NCBI RefSeq assembly: GCF_049800675.1
Contig: NZ_JBLOOT010000015.1
Location: 8,946 to 72,945, forward strand
Direction: 5' to 3'
DNA: 64,000 bases
DNA from: Cauispirillum nitrogeniifigens
GTDB taxonomy: Bacteria; Pseudomonadota; Alphaproteobacteria; Rhodospirillales; Rhodospirillaceae
The first letter of the stretch is position 1; each line of letters begins with the position of its first letter. The translations under genes and the position numbers were made by a program. Shown here piece by piece: positions 22,782 to 34,077 of the stretch. Under the pieces are notes generated by a model. The model had not been told where the DNA came from, made no database searches, and saw only the letters and a program-made list of their open reading frames with translations.

Positions 22782-25487
22782 TCACCTCACCATGCCGCGC
22801 AGACGATAGAGTTCCTCCAGCGCCTGCCGGGGCGTCAGGTCATCGGGGTTGATGACCTTCAGGGCCTCCTCCACCGGCGCCGGAGCGGCGACCCTGGCTT
22901 CGGCCTCCTGCTTCTCGGCCTTCTTCAGGGCGACGGCGAACAGCGGCAGATCTTCGGCGAGGCTCGCCACGGCGCTGCCCTGGTCGCCCTTCTCCAGGGT
23001 CTCCAGCACCATCTCGGCGCGGTTCAGCACCGCCTGCGGCAGGCCCGCCAGCTTGGCGACATGGATGCCGTAGGAACGGTCGGCGGCGCCGGCCGCCACC
23101 TCGTGCAGGAACACGATGCTGCCCTGCCATTCCTTGATGCGCATGGAATGGCACGACAGTTCATCGAGCTTGCCGGCCAGCAGGGTGAGTTCGTGGTAGT
23201 GGGTGGCGAACAGCGCCCGGCAGCGGTTGACGTCGTGGATGTGCTCCACCGTCGCCCAGGCGATGGACAGGCCGTCGAAGGTCGCCGTGCCGCGCCCGAT
23301 CTCATCCAGGATGACCAGCGACCGTTCCGTCGCCTGGTTGAGGATGGCCGCCGTCTCGACCATCTCGACCATGAAGGTCGACCGCCCGCGCGCCAGGTCG
23401 TCAGCCGCGCCGACGCGGGAGAACAGGCGGTCCACCGCGCCGATGCGTGCCCTGGCCGCCGGCACGAAGCTGCCCATCTGCGCCATCACGGCGATCAACG
23501 CGTTCTGCCGCAGGAAGGTCGACTTACCGGCCATGTTGGGGCCGGTCAGCAGCCACAGCCGGTTGCCCTTCGACAGGTCGCAGCCGTTGGCGACGAACGG
23601 CCCGTCGCCGGCCCGCGCCAGCGCCGCCTCCACCACCGGATGGCGGCCGTCCTCGATGACGAACTCGGTGCCGGTGGTGATCTCCGGGCGGGTATAGCGG
23701 TTGTCGGCGGCCAGTTCGCCCAGGGACGACAGCACGTCCAGGCTGGCCAGCGCGCCCGCCGCCTCGGCAATCCCGGCGGCGCGGGCCAGGACCTCGCCGC
23801 ACAGGTCCTTGAACAGTTCCAGTTCCAGGGCCAACGCCTTGTCGGCCGCCCCGCGCACCTTGTCCTCCAACTCCGACAGCTCGACGGTGGTGAAGCGCAC
23901 CGCGTTGGCCATGGTCTGGCGGTGGATGTAGGGGCCGTCCTTGCCCATCATGGCGTCGCCACGCTTGGCCGGCACCTCGATGAAGTAGCCCAGAACGTTG
24001 TTGTGCTTGACCTTCAGGCTGTCGATGCCGGTGTCGGTGACGTAGCGCGTCTGCAAGCCGGCGATCAGGCGCTTGCTCTCCCCGGCCAGCGTGCGCAGTT
24101 CATCCAGAGCGGCGTGGTAGCCCGGCGCGATGAAGCCGCCGTCGCGGGCCTGCAACGGCAGGTCGGGGCCGAGCGCCCGGCCCAGGCGGTCCACCAGCTC
24201 CTCGTGATGGCCCAGGCCGGCGGCCACCTCCTGCAACAGCGGCGGCACGCCCAGGCTGGCGCGGGCCAGCAGCGCCCGCAGGCCCGGCCCCTCGGCCAGG
24301 GCGTCGCGCACGTTGGCGAGGTCGCGCGGTCCCCCACGGCCCAGGGACAGGCGCGACAGGGCGCGCTCCACGTCGGGCACGCGCCGCAGGCGGTCGCGGA
24401 TGTCGCCGCGCAGGCGGTCGTCCTCGGCAAACGCCTGCACGGCGTCCAGGCGGGCGTCGATGGCCGCCGGGTCAGTCAGAGGCGCCGCCAGCCAGTCGGT
24501 CAGGCGGCGCGCACCCGGCCCCGTCACGGTGCGGTCGATGCAGGCCAGCAGGCTGCCCTTGCGCTCGCCGTTCAACGTCTCCAGCAGTTCGAGATTGCGC
24601 CGCGTGGCGGCGTCGATCTCCAGCGTCGCCCCCTCGGCGAAGCGCTTGAGCAGGCCCAGGCGCGGCAGGCGGCCTTTCTGGGTCAGCTCCACGTAGTCCA
24701 CCAGCGCCCCGGCGGCGGCGACCTCGGCCCGCGAGAAGCCGCCGAAGCCGTCCAGCGCCTTGACGCCGTACAGGGCCTCAAGGCGCTTGCGGGCGTTCTG
24801 GCTGTCGAAGCGCGCCGAGGGCAACGGCGACAGGCGGTCGCGCCACTCGGCCATCACGTCGTAGAGGGTTTCGCGCTGGGTCAGGCGGTCGGGCAGCAGC
24901 ACCTCGCCGGGGGACAGACGGGCCAGGGCGGCGCCGATGGTCTTCTCCCCGGCCGGCTGGACGCAGAAGTCGCCGGTGGACACGTCCACCCAGGCCAGCC
25001 CGAAGTCGTTGCCCACATCGACCACGCAGGCCAGGTAGTTGTGGCGGCGGGCATCCAGCAGGGTGTCCTCGGTCAGGGTGCCCGGCGTGATGATGCGCAC
25101 CGCCTCCCGCCGCACCAGGGCCTTGCCGCCGCGCTTGCGGGCCTCCGCCGGGTCTTCCATCTGCTCGCACAGGGCCACCTTGAAGCCCTTGCGGATGAGC
25201 TTGGCGAGGTAGGCCTCGTGGGAGTGCACCGGCACGCCGCACATGGCGATGTCCTCGCCCAGGTGCTTGCCGCGCTTGGTCAGGGCGATGTCCAGGGCCT
25301 CGGCGGCCTTGGCGGCGTCGTCGAAGAACAGCTCGTAGAAGTCCCCCATGCGATAGAACAGCAGGCAGTCGGGATGCTCCGCCTTGATGCCCAGGTACTG
25401 GGCCATCATGGGCGTTGCGCCGTCGGGGACGGTGATGTCGGGATCGGACACGGGACTCTCGGGCACGGGGGGCTCCGCAGGGGGCAT
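22782..25487 (-). CDS. mutS: DNA mismatch repair protein MutS
   Basis: A 901-residue MutS. The mismatch-binding domain starts TPMMAQYLGIKAEHPDCLLFYRMGDFYELF, with the Phe-Tyr-Glu that stacks on mispaired bases. The ATPase has Walker A GPNMAGKST at about residue 648, Walker B SLVILDEIGRGTATFDG and ATHYHEL. The ATG at 25487 gives a standard N-terminus; the longer open frame upstream is a shadow of the divergent gene. Confidence 0.98.
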   Translation of the reverse strand: MPPAEPPVPESPVSDPDITVPDGATPMMAQYLGIKAEHPDCLLFYRMGDFYELFFDDAAKAAEALDIALTKRGKHLGEDIAMCGVPVHSHEAYLAKLIRKGFKVALCEQMEDPAEARKRGGKALVRREAVRIITPGTLTEDTLLDARRHNYLACVVDVGNDFGLAWVDVSTGDFCVQPAGEKTIGAALARLSPGEVLLPDRLTQRETLYDVMAEWRDRLSPLPSARFDSQNARKRLEALYGVKALDGFGGFSRAEVAAAGALVDYVELTQKGRLPRLGLLKRFAEGATLEIDAATRRNLELLETLNGERKGSLLACIDRTVTGPGARRLTDWLAAPLTDPAAIDARLDAVQAFAEDDRLRGDIRDRLRRVPDVERALSRLSLGRGGPRDLANVRDALAEGPGLRALLARASLGVPPLLQEVAAGLGHHEELVDRLGRALGPDLPLQARDGGFIAPGYHAALDELRTLAGESKRLIAGLQTRYVTDTGIDSLKVKHNNVLGYFIEVPAKRGDAMMGKDGPYIHRQTMANAVRFTTVELSELEDKVRGAADKALALELELFKDLCGEVLARAAGIAEAAGALASLDVLSSLGELAADNRYTRPEITTGTEFVIEDGRHPVVEAALARAGDGPFVANGCDLSKGNRLWLLTGPNMAGKSTFLRQNALIAVMAQMGSFVPAARARIGAVDRLFSRVGAADDLARGRSTFMVEMVETAAILNQATERSLVILDEIGRGTATFDGLSIAWATVEHIHDVNRCRALFATHYHELTLLAGKLDELSCHSMRIKEWQGSIVFLHEVAAGAADRSYGIHVAKLAGLPQAVLNRAEMVLETLEKGDQGSAVASLAEDLPLFAVALKKAEKQEAEARVAAPAPVEEALKVINPDDLTPRQALEELYRLRGMVR

Positions 25488-25613
25488 GGAGTGTGAAACC
25501 GGCGGGAAAATAGCATGAAACGCCGCCGGTGGGGCTAGGCATTGGCGCGCCGGTGGGGCAGAATGTGCGCCCTTCGGAGTCATCCCCATGTCCAGACAGC
25601 AGGATCCGCGTCG

Positions 25614-26162
25614 TTGAGCGATACCGTGAACGAGATTGAATCCGGCGCCGGCCCCATCGCCTATCCGCCGCGCGAGCTGGTCGGCCTGTTTTCCGAACCC
25701 GCGCCCCTGATCACGGCCATCAAGGACCTGCTGGCTGCGGGCTTCGACCACGCCGACCTGTCCGTGCTGTCCAGCCACGAGGCCGTGGAGGCCGCCGATC
25801 CCCAGGGCCAGACCTGGCGCGACCGCCTGATGCCCCTGCTCGACGAGCCGCGTTACGAGGTGCCGCTGGTCACCGGCGCGCTGATCGCCATCGCCTCCGG
25901 CCCCGTCGGCGCGGTCATCGCCGGCCTGGTCGCCGCCGGCATCGGCGGCGCGGCGCTGAAGGAGATGTTCGAGAAGGTCGTGTCCCTGCCCGACACCCAG
26001 GAATATGCCGAAGCCGTGGAGAAGGGCGAGCTGGTGCTGTGGGTCGCCGCCCCCGACGCCACCACCGAGAACCGCGCCCGCCCCGTCCTGGAGCGGCACG
26101 GAGCGCGCAACATCCACATTGTCGAACGCACCCCGGCGCAGTCGCCGGACGGCGGAGCCTGA
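25614..26162 (+). CDS. Hypothetical protein with glycine-zipper membrane segment
   Basis: About 182 residues. The N-terminal half (LVGLFSEPAPLITAIKDLLAAGFDHADLSVL) looks like the ligand-binding fold of general-stress 17M-like proteins. A Gly/Ala-rich hydrophobic stretch follows (LIAIASGPVGAVIAGLVAAG), then a C-terminal repeat of the fold ending ARPVLERHGARNIHIVERT. The start is uncertain: TTG at 25614 with AGGA upstream, or GTG at 25626. Function is unknown. It is divergent from mutS. Confidence 0.75.
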   Translation: MSDTVNEIESGAGPIAYPPRELVGLFSEPAPLITAIKDLLAAGFDHADLSVLSSHEAVEAADPQGQTWRDRLMPLLDEPRYEVPLVTGALIAIASGPVGAVIAGLVAAGIGGAALKEMFEKVVSLPDTQEYAEAVEKGELVLWVAAPDATTENRARPVLERHGARNIHIVERTPAQSPDGGA

Positions 26163-26236
26163 ACCCTGCCCACGCCCCCGCACCCCGGGGGCGTTGAGCT
26201 TTTCCCATCTATTTTCGCACGCAGGCCGAACCTCCC

Positions 26237-28507
<2,271 letters not shown>

Positions 28508-28517
28508 GCCGACGGGC

Positions 28518-29924
28518 ATGCCGGAGCGCCGCCGTTCCATCGTCCCGTCGGGGCGCCTGCTGGGCCTCGCCCTGCTGCTCGGCGCCCCGGCGGCGGCGGC
28601 GCTGATCGGCCTCGTGCTGCTGGGCAAGCTCGCCATCGTGCCGGCGGTTGCCGCCGGCGTGGTGGTGATCGTGCTGACCGCCGCCGTGCTGCGGCCCATC
28701 GTCGCCGACCTGCTGGACGTCGCCGCCTACCTGCGGGCCGACGTGGACGAGGAGCGCACCCCGCCGGAGGCGCGCTATTCCGAAGCCGCCCGCGATGTCG
28801 CCTCGGCCGCCACCTTCCTGCGCCAGCGGGTGCAGGCGCGGCTGCGCGGGGCCGATGCGCGGGCGACCTCGCACGCCGCCCTGCTCGACTGCCTGCCGGG
28901 GCCGCTGTTCCTGATCGACGCCCAGCGCCAGGTAGTGCGCTGCAACCCCGCCGCCGAGGCCCTGCTCGGCCGCCCCGCCGAGTGCCGCCCCCTGCCCGCC
29001 GTGGTGCGCGACCCGGCCATCCTGGCCGCCGTCGACGCCGCCCTGGACAACGGCAAGCGCGGTGAGCTGCGGGTGGTCTTCACCGGCCCGGTGGAGCGCA
29101 ATTTCGAGGTCCTGGTCGAGCCGCTGGCCAATGCCTCGGCCGATGGCGCGCGGCTTTTGCTGCAACTCCATGACATCACCGAACTGGTGCGCACCGAGCA
29201 GATGCGCGCCGACTTCGTCGCCAACGCCAGCCACGAACTGCGCACGCCGCTGACCAGCGTGCTGGGCTTCATCGAGACCCTGCGCGGCCCGGCCCGCGAC
29301 GACCAGGAGGCCCACGACCGCTTCCTCGCCATCATGTTCCAGCAGGCCACCCGCATGAAGCGGCTGATCGAGGATCTGCTGAGCCTGTCGCGCATCGAAC
29401 TGCGCGAGCACACGCCGCCCACCGGCCGCACCGACCTGCGCCGCATCCTTACCGGCGTCGCCGACGGCTTGCAGATCCAGGCCGAGGACAAGGGCGTCGG
29501 CCTGGTGGTCACGGTGCCCGGCGACACCCCGCCCGTGGTCGGCGACGCCGACGAGTTGACCCAGGTGTTCCAGAACCTGATGTCCAACGCCATCAAGTAC
29601 GGCCGCGCCGGCACCGACGTCACCGTCACCGTCGAACGGGTGGCGCGCGGACCGGCAGCCATGCCCCACGTCACCCGCGCCGACGCCCTGGTGGTGCATG
29701 TGCGCGACGCCGGCGACGGCATCGCCAAGGAACACCTGCCGCGCCTGACCGAACGCTTCTACCGCGTCGACACCGCGCGGTCGCGCGAACTGGGCGGAAC
29801 CGGGCTGGGGCTGGCCATCGTCAAGCACATCGTCAACCGCCATCGCGGCGCCCTGACCATCGACAGCACCGTCGGCAAGGGCAGCACGTTCTCGGTCTAC
29901 CTGCCGCCCTGGCACGGTGAATGA
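28518..29924 (+). CDS. phoR: Phosphate-regulon-type sensor histidine kinase PhoR
   Basis: A 468-residue membrane kinase. Two N-terminal hydrophobic segments (about 12-60) with almost no periplasmic loop, a PAS domain (LLDCLPGPLFLIDAQRQVVRCNPAAEALLG), the H-box with His239 in NASHELRTPLTSVLGF, and N/G boxes (QNLMSNAIKYG, GGTGLGLAIVKHIV). The layout is that of PhoR. It starts 10 bp after maeB. phoU lies 350 bp further on, but no pst transport genes or phoB are between them. Confidence 0.88.
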   Translation: MPERRRSIVPSGRLLGLALLLGAPAAAALIGLVLLGKLAIVPAVAAGVVVIVLTAAVLRPIVADLLDVAAYLRADVDEERTPPEARYSEAARDVASAATFLRQRVQARLRGADARATSHAALLDCLPGPLFLIDAQRQVVRCNPAAEALLGRPAECRPLPAVVRDPAILAAVDAALDNGKRGELRVVFTGPVERNFEVLVEPLANASADGARLLLQLHDITELVRTEQMRADFVANASHELRTPLTSVLGFIETLRGPARDDQEAHDRFLAIMFQQATRMKRLIEDLLSLSRIELREHTPPTGRTDLRRILTGVADGLQIQAEDKGVGLVVTVPGDTPPVVGDADELTQVFQNLMSNAIKYGRAGTDVTVTVERVARGPAAMPHVTRADALVVHVRDAGDGIAKEHLPRLTERFYRVDTARSRELGGTGLGLAIVKHIVNRHRGALTIDSTVGKGSTFSVYLPPWHGE

Positions 29925-29984
29925 GCACGACCGGCGTAGGTTGGTGAAAAAGGCGTCTCCACGGACCTCCGGGAACATCCGGTT

Positions 29985-30131
29985 GAACCACCAAGTCACC
30001 AAGGCACCAAGAGACCGTACCGAAGGCACGTTCATTCATAGCCGCGCGCAGCACCACAAGCCACTGCTGCGGTTTATCTGCCTGCGGCGCCGACCAAAAG
30101 CCGTCTTGGTGGCTTGGTGTCTTGGTGGTTC
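29985..30131. repeat. MITE-like element, copy 3 (147 bp)
   Basis: It starts GAACCACCAAGTCACCAAGG and ends GTCTTGGTGGTTC in inverted orientation. The interior, including GGTTTATCTGCCTGCGGCGC (30071-30090), is shared with copy 4 at 37621. It fills most of the 349-bp phoR-phoU gap. Nothing else coding is seen there. Confidence 0.9.
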
Positions 30132-30273
30132 ACCCCCCCAAGGGAACCGGCCGCCTTCCCCGGCCCCCCGCGACAAACCTCGCCGGACGCATGATTTAAC
30201 TTGCGTGCCGGCGGATGTGCGCCACATTCATGACACGCCCTTTTCTTTTGCTCCCTGACGGAGTTCCGCCGCC

Positions 30274-31014
30274 ATGCCGCCCCTCGGCACCCCCCATACC
30301 GTGCGCGCCTTCGACGCCGAACTGAACGCTCTCAACCTGAAGATCGCCCGCATGGGCGGCCTGGCGGAGACGCAGTTGGGGAACGCCGTGCAGGCCCTGG
30401 CGCAGGGCGACGTGGCGCTGGCCGCCCAGGTCATTGCCGGCGACGACGCCGTGGACACCACCGACGACACGGTCAACGAAATGGTCGTCCGCATGCTGGC
30501 CCTGCGCCAGCCCATGGCCGACGACCTGCGGGTGGTGATGTCCTCCCTCAAGGTGTCGGGCGCCCTAGAGCGCGTGGCTGACCACGCCGCCGGCATCGCC
30601 CACCGGGTCAGGACCCTCAAGGACCACGCGCCGGTGGCCGCCGTAAAGTCGGTGGCCCGCCTGGGCGCCCTGGTGCTGGAGCTGCTCAAGGACAGCCTCG
30701 ACGCCTACACCAACCGCGACACCGAGCGCGCCGTCCGCGTGTGGGAGCGCGACGAGGAGGTCGATGCCCTCTATTCCAGCCTGTTCCGCGAACTCCTCAC
30801 CTACATGATGGAGGACCCGCGCAACATCGCCCCGTGCAGCCACCTGCTGTTCGTCGCCAAGAACCTGGAGCGCATCGGCGACCACGCCACCACCGTCGCC
30901 GAAGTCACCCACTTCATCGCCACCGGCAAACGCCTGGGCCGAAACCGGCCCAAGGGCGACACCACCAACACCTTCGACATGCCCGAACCCCGGCATCTGC
31001 CCAAGGACGCCTAG
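30274..31014 (+). CDS. phoU: Phosphate-signalling protein PhoU
   Basis: A 246-residue all-helical protein with two PhoU repeats: FDAELNALNLKIARMGGLAETQL and, in the second, YTNRDTERAVRVWERDEEVD. Metal-binding E/D-rich turns include VADHAAGIAHRV and RIGDHATTVAEVTHF. PhoU links the Pst transporter to PhoR and represses the pho regulon at high phosphate. Its stop overlaps a palindromic repeat cluster. Confidence 0.95.
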   Translation: MPPLGTPHTVRAFDAELNALNLKIARMGGLAETQLGNAVQALAQGDVALAAQVIAGDDAVDTTDDTVNEMVVRMLALRQPMADDLRVVMSSLKVSGALERVADHAAGIAHRVRTLKDHAPVAAVKSVARLGALVLELLKDSLDAYTNRDTERAVRVWERDEEVDALYSSLFRELLTYMMEDPRNIAPCSHLLFVAKNLERIGDHATTVAEVTHFIATGKRLGRNRPKGDTTNTFDMPEPRHLPKDA

Positions 31015-31115
31015 AGCATCAACCGATCACACGTGATCGGTTGATGCTCAGATGTTATTGAAATTAGGGCATCTTCCTCGGCGAACCGGCTTCCACTTCG
31101 CCGGAAGATGCCCTA
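31014..31115. repeat. Two adjacent palindromic modules after phoU
   Basis: Module 1 has perfect 17-bp arms, GAGCATCAACCGATCAC (31014-31030) and its complement (31033-31049). Module 2 pairs TAGGGCATCTTCC (31065-31077) with GGAAGATGCCCTA (31103-31115). The first could act as phoU terminator. Together with the next element they make a mosaic like REP/BIME clusters. Confidence 0.8.
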
Positions 31116-31218
31116 GATCGGCGGGGCCGAACTCGCGTTCGGCTCCGTCGATCCAGGTCTTTGACATGACGCGTCGTTTTCGCGGAAAACCGGGTCCACT
31201 TTTCCGCACGACGCTCTA
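31114..31218. repeat. 105-bp palindromic intergenic repeat, copy A
   Basis: Begins TAGATCGGCGGGGCCGAACT, contains TTTTCGCGGAAAACCGGGTC and ends CGCACGACGCTCTA. It is almost identical to 33973-34077 (a handful of substitutions over 105 bp). Internal dyads such as GCCGAAC...GTTCGGC predict a cruciform. It abuts the lysE promoter region. Confidence 0.9.
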
Positions 31219-31233
31219 GCGGAGCTTTCGATC

Positions 31234-31860
31234 ATGGGCCTGGACTCCGTCCTCACCCTGGCGGTGGCGGTGCTGCTGTTCGGCGCCTCGCCGGGCCCGG
31301 GCATCTTCGCCGTCGTCGCCCGCGCCCTGTCGGCCGGCTTCCGCCCGGCCATCGCCCTGTCGGCCGGGCTCATCATCGGCGATCTGGTATGGCTGACCGC
31401 CGCCGCGTCGGGGCTGGCCGTCATCGCCCAGGCCATGGGCGAGTTCTTCATCGTGCTGAAGATTGCCGGCGGCCTGTATCTCGCCTGGCTGGGCGTGAAG
31501 GCGTGGCGCAGCCGCCCGGAGCCGCTGGATGCCACCACCACCACAACCACCCCCGCGCGCCGCCAGGGCGTGCTGGCGACGGTGGCCGGCGGCGTCGCCG
31601 TCACCCTGTCCAACCCCAAGGCCATCCTGTTCTACCTCGCCATCCTGCCGACCATCCTCGACCTCAACGCCATCACCCTGCCCGGCCTGCTGACGGCGGG
31701 CGCCGTGGTGGTCGTCGTCCTGCTGGCCGTCTGCGGCGCCTACGCCCTGCTGGCCGCCCGCGCCCGCACGCTGCTGCGGTCGGAGGCCGCCATGCGGAGG
31801 CTGAACCGCACCTCCGGCGTCCTGCTCATCGGCGCCGGCGTGGCCGTGGCGACGCGGTAG
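31234..31860 (+). CDS. LysE/RhtB-family amino-acid exporter, first copy
   Basis: A 208-residue inner-membrane protein with about six hydrophobic segments. The family signature ASPGPG lies at the end of the first helix (residues 18-23), then LKIAGGLYLAWLGVKAWRS and SNPKAILFYLAILP. This family exports amino acids or derivatives. It is followed by a same-length paralogue, and both precede an AraC-type regulator. Confidence 0.9.
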   Translation: MGLDSVLTLAVAVLLFGASPGPGIFAVVARALSAGFRPAIALSAGLIIGDLVWLTAAASGLAVIAQAMGEFFIVLKIAGGLYLAWLGVKAWRSRPEPLDATTTTTTPARRQGVLATVAGGVAVTLSNPKAILFYLAILPTILDLNAITLPGLLTAGAVVVVVLLAVCGAYALLAARARTLLRSEAAMRRLNRTSGVLLIGAGVAVATR

Positions 31861-31946
31861 GGGAACAAGCCGGGCGCTGCCCGGACCCTTTTCCAACAGC
31901 CAGCGCCCCTCTACGCTGTCCACTCCACCACCGGAGTCGCCGCGCC

Positions 31947-32573
31947 GTGCCCATCGAGATGCTGATCGCCTTCGCCCTGGCCCTGGGGCTTGCCGCCGCG
32001 TCGCCGGGGCCGGGCATCGTCGGGCTGGTGGCGCATGCGTTGCGGCGGGGGCTGGTGCGGTCCCTGCCGTTCATCCTCGGCATGGTGCTGGGGGACGTGG
32101 TGTTCCTGGGGCTGGCGCTGTCCGGGCTGGCGGTGATCGCGGCCAGCATGGGCGGGCTGTTCCTGGGCCTCAAGCTGGTCGGCGCGGCGTGGCTGGTGGT
32201 GCTGGGCATCAAGGCATGGCGGGCGCCGGCGCTGCCCATCACCGACCTTGCCGGGCGGGAGGAGGCCGGCACGGGCCGCCGGGCGCTGGTGCGCTTCGCC
32301 ACCGGCACCGCGCTCATCCTGGGCAACCCCAAGACCATGCTGTTCTATCTGGCGGTCCTGCCCACCGTGCTGGACCTGCGGGCGGTGACGCTGGCCGGGG
32401 CGGCGCAGGCCACCGGGGTCGCCGTCATCGTCAACCTGGGCGTCCTGCTGAGCTACGCCGCCCTGGCCGCCCGTGCCCGCCGCATGTTCACCAGCGCCCG
32501 TGCCGTGCGCCGCCTCAACCGTGCCGCCGGCACGGCCATGGTCGGCGCCGGCATCGCCGTGGCGACGCGCTGA
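31947..32573 (+). CDS. LysE/RhtB-family amino-acid exporter, second copy
   Basis: Also 208 residues when started at GTG 31947, the start that places the ASPGPG motif at exactly the same residue as in the upstream paralogue; an ATG 12 bp later is possible. LKLVGAAWLVVLGIKAWRA and GNPKTMLFYLAVLP align with the first copy without gaps by eye. Probably a tandem duplication that has since diverged. The AraC gene starts 8 bp after its stop. Confidence 0.88.
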   Translation: MPIEMLIAFALALGLAAASPGPGIVGLVAHALRRGLVRSLPFILGMVLGDVVFLGLALSGLAVIAASMGGLFLGLKLVGAAWLVVLGIKAWRAPALPITDLAGREEAGTGRRALVRFATGTALILGNPKTMLFYLAVLPTVLDLRAVTLAGAAQATGVAVIVNLGVLLSYAALAARARRMFTSARAVRRLNRAAGTAMVGAGIAVATR

Positions 32574-32581
32574 GGGGCGGC

Positions 32582-33424
32582 ATGGACATTCCCGCCCTCG
32601 GTCTGGAAGTGCCGCCACCGGCCGGGCTGGAAGACAGCCTGCGCTGCGGCATCATCACGCCGCCGCCGGCCGGGCCGTACCTGCTGCCCGCCGCCCTGCA
32701 TCCGCTGCTGTTCGTGGTCCTGCGCGGGGCCGTGACGGTGCACCGCGACGGCCGCCGCGATCCCGTCGCTCCGCTCAGCCTGTGCGGCGCCACCAGCCGG
32801 TTCCAGCACGTCGAGGCCGCGCCGGGGACGGTCATCCTGGCCATGGCTCTCCGTCCGGGCGGCCTGGCAAGCCTGTTCGGACCGGGGGCGGAGGAGGTCG
32901 TCGATGCCATCGTGCCGCTGGACGCCCTGCTCGGCCGCGCCGCCGTCGACCGCTTTCTGGACCGCGCGCAGGATCTGGCGGCCGTGCCCGACGCCCTGGC
33001 GGAGCTGCTGCGCCCGGCGTGCCGGCCGGATCGCCGCACAGGGGGCCGGTTCGAGATCGCGCCGCAATGGCTGGCCCTGCCGGTGGATGACCTGGCCGGC
33101 CGCTTCGGGCTGGGGCCGCGCCAGTTCGAGCGCCGCTTTCTCGCCGCCTACGGCCAGCCGTTGCGGGCCTATCGCCGGCAGGTCCGCGCCGCACGGACGA
33201 TCGTCGACTTCGTGGCCGGCCGCACCGGCATCGCCAGCTGGGCCGACGTCGCCGCCGGGGCCGGCTACAGCGATCAGGCGCACCTGACGCGCGACATCGG
33301 CCGTTTCACCGGCTACACCCCCGGCCGCCTGGGCGCAGCCCTTGAGCGGGGCGAGCCGGCGCTGTGGCCCTATCGCGTGCCGGCGCCGGTCATGACGCGG
33401 CTGTTCGGCCCCACCGGGTTCTGA
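32582..33424 (+). CDS. AraC-family transcriptional regulator
   Basis: A 280-residue regulator. The N-terminal half is a cupin-like sensing domain (LHPLLFVVLRGAVTVHRDGR). The C-terminal AraC double HTH includes FGLGPRQFERRFLAAYGQPLRAYR and WADVAAGAGYSDQAHLTRDIGRFTGYTPGRL. It is co-directional with the two LysE genes, 8 bp downstream, so it may control them. Confidence 0.88.
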   Translation: MDIPALGLEVPPPAGLEDSLRCGIITPPPAGPYLLPAALHPLLFVVLRGAVTVHRDGRRDPVAPLSLCGATSRFQHVEAAPGTVILAMALRPGGLASLFGPGAEEVVDAIVPLDALLGRAAVDRFLDRAQDLAAVPDALAELLRPACRPDRRTGGRFEIAPQWLALPVDDLAGRFGLGPRQFERRFLAAYGQPLRAYRRQVRAARTIVDFVAGRTGIASWADVAAGAGYSDQAHLTRDIGRFTGYTPGRLGAALERGEPALWPYRVPAPVMTRLFGPTGF

Positions 33425-33501
33425 ACAGGATGTCGCCTCGGTTCAAGACCCGGCCGCCGGCGTGCGCATAGGCTGGCGCCTCCACCACGCAGGAGGCTCC
33501 C

Positions 33502-33975
33502 ATGCGCCGCACCACCGACTACCAGGACTCGCTGACCATCTCCCTGACCTGCCCGCCGCCGCCGATGGAGGCGGTGATCACGGCGTTTTTCCAGGGCGCG
33601 CCGCGATGGCTGGATGCCCTGATGGCCCTGCGCAACGCCCTGGTCCGACCGCTGGGACTGAAGACCGGCCCGGTGGGGCCGGAGGCGCTGAAGCCGCCGT
33701 TCGCCGTCGGCGGCGCCATCGGCCTGTTCCGCATCGTCGCGCTGACGGAGAGGGAGGTTGTTCTGGGCGAGGACGACCGCCACCTGGACTTCCGCGTCAC
33801 CCTGCGGGTGGCGCGCCAGGACCTGGGGGCAAGCGTCGACGTCGAAACCTGGGTGCGCCCGCACAACCGCCTGGGCCGGTGGTATCTGGCGCTGGTGCTG
33901 CCGGTCCACCGCCATATCGTGCCGGTGGTCGCCGCCAACATGGCACGACGGCTGGAGGCCCTGGCTGTCGCCTAG
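33502..33975 (+). CDS. DUF2867 family protein
   Basis: A 157-residue soluble protein of the DUF2867 type: GLFRIVALTEREVVLGEDDRHLDFRVTLRV, then VRPHNRLGRWYLALVLPVHRHIVPVVAANMARRL, the usual C-terminal helix. No enzyme motif is visible. The stop codon TAG is the first three bases of a 105-bp repeat. Confidence 0.8.
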   Translation: MRRTTDYQDSLTISLTCPPPPMEAVITAFFQGAPRWLDALMALRNALVRPLGLKTGPVGPEALKPPFAVGGAIGLFRIVALTEREVVLGEDDRHLDFRVTLRVARQDLGASVDVETWVRPHNRLGRWYLALVLPVHRHIVPVVAANMARRLEALAVA

Positions 33976-34077
33976 ATCGGCGGCGCCGAACTCGCGTTCG
34001 GCTCCGTCGATCTAGGCCTTTGAAATGACGCGTCGTTTTCGCGGAAAACCGGCTCCACTTTTCCGCACGACGCTCTA
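33973..34077. repeat. 105-bp palindromic intergenic repeat, copy B
   Basis: Nearly identical to 31114-31218. It supplies the stop codon of the DUF2867 gene at its left end and of the convergent lrp gene at its right end, so the element fills the whole gap between two coding regions. Confidence 0.9.
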
